Below are positions 1 through 6,729 of a stretch of 13,511 nucleotides of DNA, piece after piece. Both the position numbers and the translations under genes were made by a program. Origin of the DNA: Cyanobacteria bacterium UBA11370 (GTDB taxonomy: Bacteria; Cyanobacteriota; Cyanobacteriia; Cyanobacteriales; Coleofasciculaceae); NCBI GenBank assembly GCA_003486645.1, contig DNGI01000379.1:1-13511 (forward strand), written 5' to 3'. Position 1 is the first letter of the stretch. The number at the start of each line of letters is the position of its first letter. The notes beneath the pieces are model-generated. The model was not told where the DNA came from and ran no database searches. It saw only the letters and a list, made by a program, of their open reading frames with translations.

Positions 1-84
1 ACCAACAACAAACAACCAACCACTCTCACCCTCAGCCCCATATTCCGCTACACTTTGGAATGGTTAATGCTATAGGAAGCAATA

Positions 85-279
85 ATGGAGATCGGTCAAA
101 AAGTAAAAGTCTGTCGTCTCAGAGATCGGGTTTCTCCCGGTATTATCAGCAAATTAGGGAAGGTTGGCACTATCAAAGACTTCAAAATGACAGATGGCAG
201 CGGTGTGGGTGTCGTCGTACAGTTTGAAGACAACTCTAGTACTTGGTTTTTTGAAGACGAACTCCAAGTCACGAATTAG
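85..279 (+). CDS. DUF2862 small protein (cyanobacterial)
   Basis: A 64-residue soluble protein with no signal peptide or membrane segment. It starts MEIGQKVKV and alternates short hydrophobic strands with Gly/Asp turns (GKVGTI, GVGVVVQFEDNSS, TWFFEDEL). This pattern suggests a small SH3-like beta barrel and matches my memory of the DUF2862 family, which is found in cyanobacteria and has no assigned biochemical role. The length is full for the family. The ATG is preceded by an AGGAAG-type ribosome binding site. The gene ends 30 nt before the Get3d ATPase gene on the same strand, so the two are probably co-transcribed. The family call comes from sequence recall; the fold is inferred from the strand pattern. 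Confidence 0.82.
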   Translation: MEIGQKVKVCRLRDRVSPGIISKLGKVGTIKDFKMTDGSGVGVVVQFEDNSSTWFFEDELQVTN

Positions 280-309
280 AGATACGAGTAAGCAGCGTCG
301 AGAAAAACA

Positions 310-1410
310 ATGGCCTTGATTTTAACGTTTTTGGGCAAAGGCGGTACGGGTCGTACCACTGTGGCGATCGCCGCCGCCAAACAACTCTCTAGCTTGGGTC
401 AGCGAGTATTGCTGGTTGGACAAGATCCAACCCCTGCGTTTGGACTGCTGCTGGGTGCATCGGTTGGTTGTGATCCCCTGGATGTTGGGGCGAACCTGAA
501 AGCTGTCCAACTCCAGAGTACAGTCCTCCTGGAACGTAGCTGGGAAGAGGTCAAACAATTAGAGGCGCAATATTTGCGATCGCCTACCTTAAAAAACGTC
601 TTCGGTCAAGAACTCAGTGTTTTACCGGGGATGGATAGCGCTTTAGCCCTAAATGCTATCCGAGAGTATGATACCAGCGGTCAGTATGATGTCATTATTT
701 ACGATGGCAGTGGCGACCAAGCTACGCTGAGAATGCTGGGGATGCCAGAACTCCTGAGTTGGTATTTTCGCCGATTTCGCAAGGTTTTTACTGATTCCGA
801 CCTCGGTAAAGCGATTTCTCCGTTTATCCAACCTGTTACTAGCGCCATCCTCAATGTGTCTTGGACTCCTGATGACTTTGCCCAACAACCTACCAATCAA
901 GCTAACCAAATCCTTGACCAAGGGAAAGCTGCTGTCGGCGATCCCAACCGTGTAGCAGCTTACCTCGTCACTACTCAGGATGCCCTTGCGGTGGCTACGG
1001 CTAAATATTTTTGGGGAAGTGCCCAACAAGTTAACCTGACTGTTGGTGGTGTACTATTCAACCAAACCCAGGCAACTGAAGCCTTGACGAGTGAATTTGC
1101 CCCTCTCAGTATTAGTGCCCTGCCTCATTTGTCATCGTTTGATGACTGGCAACCGCTAATTGATGCCCTACCGAATTTTAAACAGGCTGCACAAGCTCCT
1201 CAACCCCTTACCATTGACCTTGCTACTCGTCAAGTCCGATTATTCTTACCCGGTTTCGACAAAAAGCAAGTCAAACTCACTCAATACGGGCCAGAAGTGA
1301 CGATTGAAGCGGGCGATCAGCGACGTAATATTTTACTGCCTGCTCAATTGAGTGGTCAATCTGTTAAAGGAGCAAAGTTCCAAGATCGATATTTAACGAT
1401 CTCGTTCTAG
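310..1410 (+). CDS. get3d: Get3d-type ArsA/Get3 family ATPase with C-terminal alpha-crystallin (HSP20-like) domain
   Basis: A 366-residue soluble P-loop ATPase. Residues 8-17 form a deviant Walker A motif, GKGGTGRTT, keeping the ArsA/Get3 signature lysine (K10) but with arginine (R15) where the canonical Walker lysine sits. A switch-I-like QDPTPAFG follows at about 38-45 and a switch-II-like YDGSGDQATLRMLG at about 131-144. Residues 299-366 form a beta-rich alpha-crystallin-like module (VRLFLPGFDKKQVKL ... ILLPAQL ... YLTISF), as in the ArsA_HSP20 family. This architecture defines Get3d, a cyanobacterial/plastid branch of the Get3 membrane-protein targeting ATPases whose client is not settled. 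The CxxC zinc motif of eukaryotic Get3 is absent. A HIP1 site lies at 364-371. The gene sits between DUF2862 and the deacetylase/chlG genes on one strand, suggesting a thylakoid-related role by inference. Confidence 0.9.
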   Translation: MALILTFLGKGGTGRTTVAIAAAKQLSSLGQRVLLVGQDPTPAFGLLLGASVGCDPLDVGANLKAVQLQSTVLLERSWEEVKQLEAQYLRSPTLKNVFGQELSVLPGMDSALALNAIREYDTSGQYDVIIYDGSGDQATLRMLGMPELLSWYFRRFRKVFTDSDLGKAISPFIQPVTSAILNVSWTPDDFAQQPTNQANQILDQGKAAVGDPNRVAAYLVTTQDALAVATAKYFWGSAQQVNLTVGGVLFNQTQATEALTSEFAPLSISALPHLSSFDDWQPLIDALPNFKQAAQAPQPLTIDLATRQVRLFLPGFDKKQVKLTQYGPEVTIEAGDQRRNILLPAQLSGQSVKGAKFQDRYLTISF

Positions 1411-1417
1411 GAAAAGG

Positions 1418-2284
1418 ATGTTAAGAAGGTTAAAGAAAGCCAAGAAGGTTTTAATTGGTTTATTGCTAGTGGCGTTAGTCATGCTGGGTGCTGGGTCATT
1501 GATTGATCAGTGGCTTTTTAAAGTCCCAATTTTCGGATTTCATAATATTATTGCAGGTCGAGGTGGAAAAGAATCTTATCTCGACTATACACAATCCGAT
1601 CTAGAAAAATTTTTGAACCCTCTGGTTGAAGGGAATTACTGGTTTTTAGATGCCGATAGCCTCTATCGCTATTTTTTGACGAAATCTCAGCCAATTCCCG
1701 CTGAACATAGGGGTCAAAAACCTGTGATGATTACCTTTGATGATGGTTGGAAAAGTATGAAAACGTATGTTTTACCAACCTTGGAAAAAATAGAAGCGAG
1801 AACGAATAAGAAAGTTAAAATTGTCTTGTTTGTGAATCCCAATTCCGTTAAGGTAGCGGAAACAGGTAAGCCACCCCATAGATCAAAAAAATATATCAAT
1901 TGCAGCGATATCAAGGAAGGCTTTGAAAAGGGTTATTTTGATATTCAAGGTCATGGATTCAGTCATAAAAAATTGACCACTTTAGGGATAGATGACTTAA
2001 AGGCTGAACTTTCTCAAGGAAAAGATTTTGTCAAGAACTGTCTAATCGGTCTAAATAATACGGAAACCGTAATGTCTCACCTGGCTTATGCTTACAATAA
2101 AGTGAATAGAAGAGTGAGAAAGTATGCCGCTCAATATTATTTGTCTGGCTATCTATACAATAACGAAACTCTCAGGTTAGGTTGGTGGAGTGATCCTTAC
2201 CGAATCCCTCGATTAAGAGTCTATAAACAAGATCGGCCTGAAAAACTGATTAAATTAGCCGCAGCAAGTTCTCCGATCAAATGA
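1418..2284 (+). CDS. Membrane-anchored polysaccharide deacetylase (NodB-like fold)
   Basis: A 288-residue protein with a basic N-terminus (LRRLKKAKK) and one hydrophobic segment at about 11-29, a signal anchor placing the catalytic domain outside the cytoplasmic membrane. The NodB-type motif 1, TFDDG, is at 106-110 (catalytic/metal Asp pair). A histidine motif HGFSH at 179-183 fits the metal-binding HxxxH of carbohydrate esterase 4 enzymes. An AYAYN segment (223-227) stands where the usual arginine/proline motif lies. FGFHNI (39-44) and DPYRIPRLRVY (259-269) resemble PgaB/IcaB-like deacetylases, which remove N-acetyl groups from extracellular or wall glycans. The substrate is unknown. The ribosome binding site AGGAAAAGG overlaps the stop of the upstream ATPase gene, so translation is probably coupled. 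The gene is richer in AAA/AAT codons than its neighbours and has no HIP1 site, suggesting later insertion. Confidence 0.85.
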   Translation: MLRRLKKAKKVLIGLLLVALVMLGAGSLIDQWLFKVPIFGFHNIIAGRGGKESYLDYTQSDLEKFLNPLVEGNYWFLDADSLYRYFLTKSQPIPAEHRGQKPVMITFDDGWKSMKTYVLPTLEKIEARTNKKVKIVLFVNPNSVKVAETGKPPHRSKKYINCSDIKEGFEKGYFDIQGHGFSHKKLTTLGIDDLKAELSQGKDFVKNCLIGLNNTETVMSHLAYAYNKVNRRVRKYAAQYYLSGYLYNNETLRLGWWSDPYRIPRLRVYKQDRPEKLIKLAAASSPIK

Positions 2285-2287
2285 TTA

Positions 2288-2293
2288 TATAAT
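2288..2293 (+). promoter_or_regulatory. Possible -10 element upstream of chlG
   Basis: A perfect TATAAT lies in the 69-nt AT-rich spacer between the deacetylase gene and chlG. No convincing -35 hexamer is present 16-18 nt upstream, so this is only a candidate for separate chlG transcription. Confidence 0.22.
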
Positions 2294-2353
2294 TAGAATA
2301 AATAACCTAAAATTTGTCTAGAGTTCATCATACATAATCTCTCATTCAAACCT

Positions 2354-3334
2354 ATGTCTAATTCTCCTCAATCCAACCCAACTGAACGCAGTTCCAAAAC
2401 TAGGCAATTGCTAGGCATGAAAGGGGCTGCCCCTGGTGAAAAATCAATCTGGAAAATTCGCCTCCAGCTTATGAAACCTATTACCTGGATTCCACTCATT
2501 TGGGGTGTTGTCTGCGGTGCGGCATCGTCGGGTGGATATAGCTGGACTGTTGAAGATATTCTGAAAGTAGCAACCTGTATGTTACTATCGGGTCCTTTGA
2601 TGGCAGGTTATACTCAAACCTTAAATGATTTCTATGATCGGGAAATTGACGCTATCAACGAACCCTATCGCCCGATTCCTTCTGGTGCTATTTCTATCTC
2701 CCAAGTGCTCACTCAAATCCTGGTATTATTATTAGCGGGTATTGGGGTTGCCTATGGTTTAGATATCTGGGCAGGTCATGAATTTCCGATTATGACTTGT
2801 TTAACCCTAGGCGGTGGGTTCCTGGCTTACATTTATTCTGCTCCCCCCTTAAAACTAAAACAGAACGGTTGGTTAGGGAACTACGCCCTAGGTTCTAGTT
2901 ACATTGCTCTCCCGTGGTGGGCGGGTCATGCGTTATTTGGAGAACTCAATTGGACAATAGTGGTTCTTACCTTATTTTATAGTTTAGCCGGATTAGGAAT
3001 CGCGGTCGTTAATGACTTCAAGAGTGTAGAAGGCGACAAGCAATTAGGGTTAAAATCTCTCCCGGTTATGTTTGGTATCGGTACAGCAGCTTGGATTTGC
3101 GTGCTGATGATCGATATATTTCAAGCCGGAATTGCTGGGTATTTAATGAGTATTCATCAAAATGTATATGCGGCAATATTGCTCTTATTAATTGTTCCTC
3201 AAATTACATTTCAGGATATGTATTTCCTGCGCGATCCCCTAACTAATGATGTGAAGTATCAAGCTAGCGCTCAACCTTTTTTAGTGCTGGGAATGTTGGT
3301 TGCAGGTTTGGCTTTGGGTCATGCTGGGATTTAA
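2354..3334 (+). CDS. chlG: Chlorophyll synthase (chlorophyllide a prenyltransferase)
   Basis: A 326-residue UbiA-superfamily membrane prenyltransferase. It esterifies chlorophyllide a with geranylgeranyl or phytyl diphosphate, the last step of chlorophyll a synthesis, in the thylakoid membrane. The first Asp-rich Mg-diphosphate motif, NDFYDREID, is at 91-99, followed by the conserved INEPYRPIPSG region. The second motif, NDFKSVEGD, is at 220-228. About eight to nine hydrophobic helices are visible, with the typical YSAPPLKLKQNGW loop at about 161-173. The N-terminal ~35 residues are polar and cytoplasmic. Length and motifs are those of an intact cyanobacterial ChlG. It is separated from the deacetylase gene by 69 nt, leaving room for its own promoter. 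The Get3d-type ATPase two genes upstream gives the context: ChlG is known in Synechocystis to associate with membrane-insertion factors. Confidence 0.97.
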   Translation: MSNSPQSNPTERSSKTRQLLGMKGAAPGEKSIWKIRLQLMKPITWIPLIWGVVCGAASSGGYSWTVEDILKVATCMLLSGPLMAGYTQTLNDFYDREIDAINEPYRPIPSGAISISQVLTQILVLLLAGIGVAYGLDIWAGHEFPIMTCLTLGGGFLAYIYSAPPLKLKQNGWLGNYALGSSYIALPWWAGHALFGELNWTIVVLTLFYSLAGLGIAVVNDFKSVEGDKQLGLKSLPVMFGIGTAAWICVLMIDIFQAGIAGYLMSIHQNVYAAILLLLIVPQITFQDMYFLRDPLTNDVKYQASAQPFLVLGMLVAGLALGHAGI

Positions 3335-3425
3335 GCTTTTAACCTCAAAGAAGTTGTGTTTTCTCAAATGTATTGTCGCAGAAAGGTTTTTCCCTGTCTA
3401 GACTATGAGCTGATTGCTAGAGTAA

Positions 3426-3512
3426 CGGAGAGGGTGGGATTTGAACCCACGTTAGGTTTGACCCTAAAACAGATTTCGAGTCTGCCGCATTCAACCGCTC
3501 TGCCACCTCTCC
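3426..3512 (-). tRNA. tRNA-Ser (anticodon CGA)
   Basis: Read on the minus strand, this 87-nt segment folds as a class II tRNA. The acceptor arm GGAGAGG pairs with CCTCTCC. The D-arm contains GGCAGAGCGG. The anticodon loop CTCGAAA carries CGA (complement at 3476-3478), which decodes UCG serine codons. A long variable arm and a GGTTCAAATCC T-arm follow. The discriminator base is G, as expected for serine. CCA is not encoded. Its 3' end lies about 90 nt past the chlG stop in convergent orientation. A plus-strand open frame across it is a by-product. Confidence 0.97.
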
Positions 3513-3810
3513 AGAGTTATGGGTATCCTTTTGATATTTTACTCGGATCAGTGACTGTTTGGTAGAAGTTTTCCGTTATTTATGAGGAGGTGAGGGGGTG
3601 AGGGGGCAAGATTCACCGAAGTTAGCAAAATCAAAGGCGATCGCACTCCTACCAAGTTGCATTCACAGGAGTTACGCAGCTACGCCATCTATAGAGTTAT
3701 GGTGGGTTACGCTGCGCTAGCACACCCTACGGAAGCAAGTCCTAATTCAAACAAGTAACTTTCTCTCCCCCTCCCCCTCTCTCCCCCTCCTACAGTCACG
3801 TAGATTCATC
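3513..3810. other. Repeat-rich non-coding spacer
   Basis: No credible gene is seen. The spacer holds a G-rich tract at about 3584-3607 (two GTGAGGGGG units), a HIP1 octamer near 3638-3645, an imperfect palindrome at 3701-3730, and a C/T-rich tract at about 3764-3790 made of CTCCCCCTC-type units. The tracts resemble slipped-strand low-complexity repeats common between cyanobacterial genes. Confidence 0.6.
3701..3730. repeat. REP-like imperfect palindrome (GGTGGGTTACGC type)
   Basis: GGTGGGTTACGC is followed by a 3-nt centre and GCTAGCACACCCTAC. The arms are complementary apart from a few changes. This matches a dispersed intergenic palindrome that I recall as abundant in filamentous cyanobacteria. 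It is probably inert or a mobile REP-type unit. Confidence 0.5.
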
Positions 3811-4170
3811 TCACTCATTTAAACGGGTTTCAATCGCGTTAATTAAATCCTCGAAATCAGATTGGCTGTGAATATCGGGAGTTAGGGTATTCATATCTTT
3901 TAAAATATTAGTCAGTTCGGCGATAGTATTGCGGATTTCAGTATATTGGTCAATGTCTTCTCGAAATCCTTGTAAATTCGCTGCACCAACCTCTCTCATC
4001 GCTTCATCTAATTCTTTAATTTCAGCTTCCCAATGTTTGATATATTTAATTCTGGTAGTTGGCTTATAAATTTGAGCATCCCCTAAAACAATGGGGAAAA
4101 TCCGAGCATAGAACTCCCCATTTTCAGCAACTTGCACCAGTTCAAACATACAATTCATTGACATCATCAA
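3811..4170 (-). pseudogene. C-terminal tail of a TIR-domain protein (remnant of TIR-ROCO gene)
   Basis: A 119-codon minus-strand open frame beginning at a TTG. The recognisable part starts at NCMFELVQ (about 4156) and continues with EFYARIFPIVLGDAQIY, IKYIKHWE, ELDEAMREV and LTNILKDMNTLTPDIH. In intact cyanobacterial proteins this follows the TIR core, after the segment containing the SxKYLxSxNCMFEL motif. Here the TIR core (beta-A through the catalytic-Glu region) is missing, so neither NADase nor scaffold function is plausible. The upstream MMMSM residues are translated from the end of the overlapping COR frame (shared bases 4142-4170), showing that the two pieces were joined out of frame. 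Stop at 3811-3813. I read it as the 3' end of the same gene as the adjacent Roc-COR fragment. Confidence 0.78.
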
Positions 4171-5302
4171 TTAACCTGCGAACATCAACCATTTCATAGC
4201 TATTTTCGCACTCAATCTGATATCGACCCGCGTTTAAACGTTTATATAATGCCTCCAAAAGATAGGCGTGAGGATTCTGGCTTCCTTGACAAGTCTCGCA
4301 GTTACAAGGAACTAGAGTATCATACTGCAAACGTTCGTAAGATTTATGGATTTTTTCCAGTTCATAAGTGACGACAGCTAGCAGTTCTTTCTTGCGGTTT
4401 CCCGATACCCGAATTTTAATTTCTCGTTGATTGTAATATTCAATCACTTCGGCGCGGGTTTGGTCTTTGTTGAGGATTACACCACTGCGCCACACGAGTT
4501 TTTGTTGGTCAATCCAAGGGTGAGTTTCGACAATAAAGCGCGTAATAATACCCTTGGGTATGAATTTGTATTTATAGCGCAAAATCAGATTATTAGACTC
4601 GTCCCAAGTGTAGTCTAATTGGTCGATAGCCAGGAGTTGAGGCGCAATATAGTGATAGGAACGGTGGGGAATGAGGTAGCAAAGTTTGAACCGCATCATT
4701 AATTGCAGCAGTTCATCTTGCATATCGCTATAGTCGCTATCTTGCCAAATATCTTTAAGATGAGCTTGGGTGAAACAGCCGAGATTTTTATTAACGGTTT
4801 GATTATCTAAAACTTTATAAACCGCAGCCGTTCCCCATTCCGGTTTGAGAATAACATAGTGTTTGAGGGTCGGGTCATCTTGGAAGTGCAGGCAAACGCC
4901 GAGGTCGTGGAGATAACGACTCAACCGCAGCATTTCTTTACGGTCAGTTAAATTATTGAGTTGGCAAACATTACAGTATTCTTCAACACTAATATAGTTA
5001 CGGGAATAGTTATCTAAGGCATAACGAACTCTGACCCAAAGTTTAGGTAAAGGTGTCCCGACGTGGGGGAGTCTGCTGATGTAATTTTGAATAGTATCTT
5101 TTATTTCTGCTAAACCCCGATTGGTGGCTAAGTTGGTTGCCAGAGTATCTTTTAAGTTAGTGAATTCGCCGCGTAATTGGCGCTCGTTGACTTCGCATTG
5201 ACGGTCTTGTTTTTCATTTTTGATGATTAGCACGGGGCTATTATCGCTCAAGAGTTCAACCACGTTGAGCAATATACTGACCAATAGCTTTCTCCAGATC
5301 AC
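4142..5302 (-). pseudogene. ROCO protein fragment: Roc GTPase tail plus COR domain
   Basis: A 386-codon minus-strand frame (nominal GTG start). The first ~11 residues are an out-of-frame reading of the xisH fragment. From about residue 12 it is the C-terminal part of a Roc GTPase: VVELLSDNSPVLIIKNEKQDR with the G4-like NEKQD at 29-33, and ATNLATNRGL at 55-64. The COR domain spans about 80-310 (LPKLWVRVRYAL, YLHDLGVCLHF, VILKPEWGTAAVYKVLDN, MMRFKLCYLIP). A C-x-C-x2-C cluster (333-338) and YEMVDVRRLIDDV (369-381) end the conserved part. The leucine-rich repeats and the P-loop, switch I and switch II of Roc are gone, so GTP binding is lost. Intact relatives are LRR-Roc-COR proteins over 800 residues long, often with a C-terminal TIR. 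The final five residues run into the TIR-tail junction. Confidence 0.82.
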
Positions 5303-5507
5303 TCATTTCCGATAGACCCGTAAAGCTTTTAATTTCAACAGCAATTTTGCGTTCACCTCTTTCGGCTGCTAGTAGTTGCTCTGCTCCCAAATCAACGAAC
5401 ATATCTTTCTTTCCCCATTTTAAACTGAGCGGGTCGTGGGTAATTGTCCAACTATCCTTAATCAGGGCATTTTTTACAGCATCGTGGTAAATATCTCTAG
5501 CTGGCAT
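5256..5507 (-). pseudogene. xisH: Truncated xisH (fdxN-element excision controlling factor family)
   Basis: Codes for about 83 residues from the second of two adjacent ATGs (MPARDIYHDAVK is the usual family start). It contains ITHDPLSLKWGKKDMFVDLGAE (residues 22-43) and AVEIKSF (56-62). The D39...E58-x-K60 pattern is that of the PD-(D/E)XK-like nuclease fold to which XisH has been related. Intact XisH is about 135-140 residues and is normally followed by xisI. Here the reading ends at GQYIAQRG because the sequence switches to Roc-domain DNA near 5265-5275, and no xisI is present. XisH and XisI were named for control of fdxN element excision in Anabaena but are spread widely as an accessory gene pair. 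The protein is probably non-functional. Confidence 0.85.
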
Positions 5508-5573
5508 CATAGATCGGTTTTTGGTTGTTTATTGTTGGTTGTTGGCTGATAGCGACTTAAAAGTATTAATTAA

Positions 5574-5791
5574 TAAAAACTTGGCAACGGATGGTGTAGC
5601 GGATGTAACGGATGGGGTATCTGTAAGGCAACATTATCTCTCATGCTGTTTTCCTAGATTATTGCTACACACTTTTCTTCGTATCATCAGTAACAAACAT
5701 TGAAGTAATTGATATAAGAACAAAGGTGTTTTGAAGCTGAAACAATACCATATCCGCTACATCCGTTACAAAATCCGTTGCCAATTTCTAC
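5574..5791. mobile_element. Putative 218-bp MITE-like inverted-repeat element
   Basis: Arms at 5574-5614 and 5751-5791 are imperfect inverted copies. Both contain TTGGCAACGGAT followed by two 9-bp GTARCGGAT units with swapped order (AGC/AAC in one arm, AAC/AGC in the other). A TTAA tetranucleotide flanks each side (5570-5573 and 5792-5795), with the same 7-nt distance to the TTGGCAAC core, so a TTAA target duplication is possible. The interior shows no gene. TTAA is common in AT-rich DNA, so the boundaries are tentative. Confidence 0.45.
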
Positions 5792-5851
5792 TTAACTATC
5801 AGGGTTGAAGTTGCATCACCCGTCTCCTATACCCCTCCATATATCCAAGCC

Positions 5852-5884
5852 AGATCCCCGACTTCTTGGAGAAGTCGGGGATCT
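5852..5884. repeat. Perfect 15-bp stem palindrome (AGATCCCCGACTTCT family)
   Basis: AGATCCCCGACTTCT (5852-5866), a TGG loop, then the exact complement at 5870-5884. I recall this GATCCCCGACTTCT...AGAAGTCGGGGATC palindrome as a highly dispersed element in filamentous cyanobacteria. There is no T-run, so it is a repeat rather than a dedicated terminator. Confidence 0.75.
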
Positions 5885-6135
5885 CTGCACCTCACTAATA
5901 AACCGACTATCTTGGAACTGAATCCCTAGAGAATCAATAACAGCGAGAAAATCCAAGAAGCTAGCGTTGTGATAGTTTTTTCTCTTCGTAAGCTTTGATT
6001 TCGTCTTCGGTGCGATCGCACAAATAGACCAGTTCCTTTAAAATGCTTACTGTACAACCTTCCTTATAGGAGAGCAACTAGGGTAGAGGCTAATCCAAGT
6101 TAAGGTAGAGGAGAGATGAAATAAAGAAGCAAACT

Positions 6136-6519
6136 ATGCCTGAGCAAGATTCAATTATAGCAACCAACACACCGGATACTGAAAGTAACTCTCCACCAGA
6201 TAACTCTACTGCACCTGACAACCATGTCCTAGCTAAGTTAATTCTGGAAATTCAGCAAACCCCAGAAGAATATTTACCAAACTTACTTCAAATTGTGCGT
6301 CTATTTCGTGAAAGCGTTACTATAAAACCCGTGGGATCAGAGGCTTGGGTAAAGGCGAGTGATCAAATTAAAAACCCTGATCCGATCAAGGAATCAGTAA
6401 AACAAATTGCGCTGAGGGAACTTTTGCGATCTTGGCGAGAAGAAGGAGATGAGCAGGAGCAAAAAGAAACCTGGGAAATTCTCAGTAAAGCTTTAGATAA
6501 AGGCGGTGTTTCTATCTAA
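6136..6519 (+). CDS. Small acidic hypothetical protein, antitoxin-like
   Basis: A 127-residue soluble protein. Residues 1-28 are polar and low in complexity (Asp/Asn/Pro/Thr/Ser). Residues ~30-57 form a predicted helical stretch, VLAKLILEIQQTPEEYLPNLLQIV, resembling the LEKIQxLPxxxxxEVLxFV pattern of many cyanobacterial antitoxins. The C-terminal ~40 residues (LRELLRSWREEGDEQEQKETWEILSKALD) recall a motif of small cyanobacterial antitoxin-like proteins. Unlike that type it ends KGGVSI rather than in an LFP-like tail. AAGAAGC upstream of the ATG is a fair ribosome binding site. No toxin gene follows, because a palindromic repeat and the convergent comEC come next, so it would be an orphan. The antitoxin idea is inference from pattern only. 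Confidence 0.6.
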   Translation: MPEQDSIIATNTPDTESNSPPDNSTAPDNHVLAKLILEIQQTPEEYLPNLLQIVRLFRESVTIKPVGSEAWVKASDQIKNPDPIKESVKQIALRELLRSWREEGDEQEQKETWEILSKALDKGGVSI

Positions 6520-6590
6520 TTAACTATTACATGAGTTAAATACTGATTCCTTTACAACTCAGATTTTGCACCAATCTCAATAAGTCGAAA

Positions 6591-6684
6591 AACCTAACCC
6601 CCCAGCCCCCTTCCCTGCAAGGGAAGGGGGAGCCGGAAATCAAAGCTCCCCTCTCCTGTTAGGGGAGGGGTTGGGGGAGGGGTC
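6591..6684. repeat. Composite palindromic repeat between convergent genes
   Basis: Two adjacent hairpins: CCCCCTTCCCT (6606-6616) pairs with AGGGAAGGGGG (6620-6630) around a GCA loop, and an imperfect CCCCTCTCC / GGGGAGGGG stem lies near 6647-6670. The outer AACCTAACCCCCC and GGTTGGGGGAGGGG segments can also pair. This CCTAACCCCCCAGCCCCCTT-type sequence is a recurrent cyanobacterial intergenic repeat. Lying between two convergent genes, it could also stop transcription from both sides. Confidence 0.65.
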
Positions 6685-6729
6685 AAATGGGTAATTGAGA
6701 ATGGTCTAAGATCTTAGTTAAAACTGAGA

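Larger units (their letters stand above)
5511..6135. other. Long intergenic region with mobile repeats and gene debris
   Basis: This 625-nt stretch has no convincing intact gene. It contains a low-complexity TTGGTTGTTTATTG tract at 5521-5546 (its reverse-complement type also occurs at 1-20), an inverted-repeat element at 5574-5791, a perfect hairpin repeat at 5852-5884, and a HIP1 octamer near 6011-6018. On the minus strand, two short protein-like stretches in different frames occur between about 6045 and 5888 (one containing KELVYLCDRTEDEIKAYEEK, the other SFLDFLAVIDSLGIQF). They may be a frameshifted gene remnant. Confidence 0.5.

Noticed and set aside
649..1029. Long minus-strand ORF inside the Get3d gene
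   Set aside because: Shadow of a well-supported plus-strand gene; no family resemblance.
3356..3565. Plus-strand 69-codon ORF after chlG
   Set aside because: It runs antisense across the whole tRNA-Ser gene; its VGFEPTLGL segment is the familiar false translation of a tRNA complement.
3576..3790. Possible CRISPR-like or regulatory array from G-rich and C-rich tracts
   Set aside because: Units are short and irregular and there are no equal-length spacers; simple low-complexity repeats explain them.
3811..5507. Intact defence operon of a XisH nuclease, ROCO GTPase and TIR effector
   Set aside because: Each part lacks its functional core (half of XisH, Roc P-loop, TIR catalytic region) and the joins are out of frame, so this is a remnant, not a working system.
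5521..5703. Plus-strand 60-codon ORF
   Set aside because: Reads through the TTGGTTG low-complexity tract and one arm of the inverted-repeat element; composition is not protein-like.
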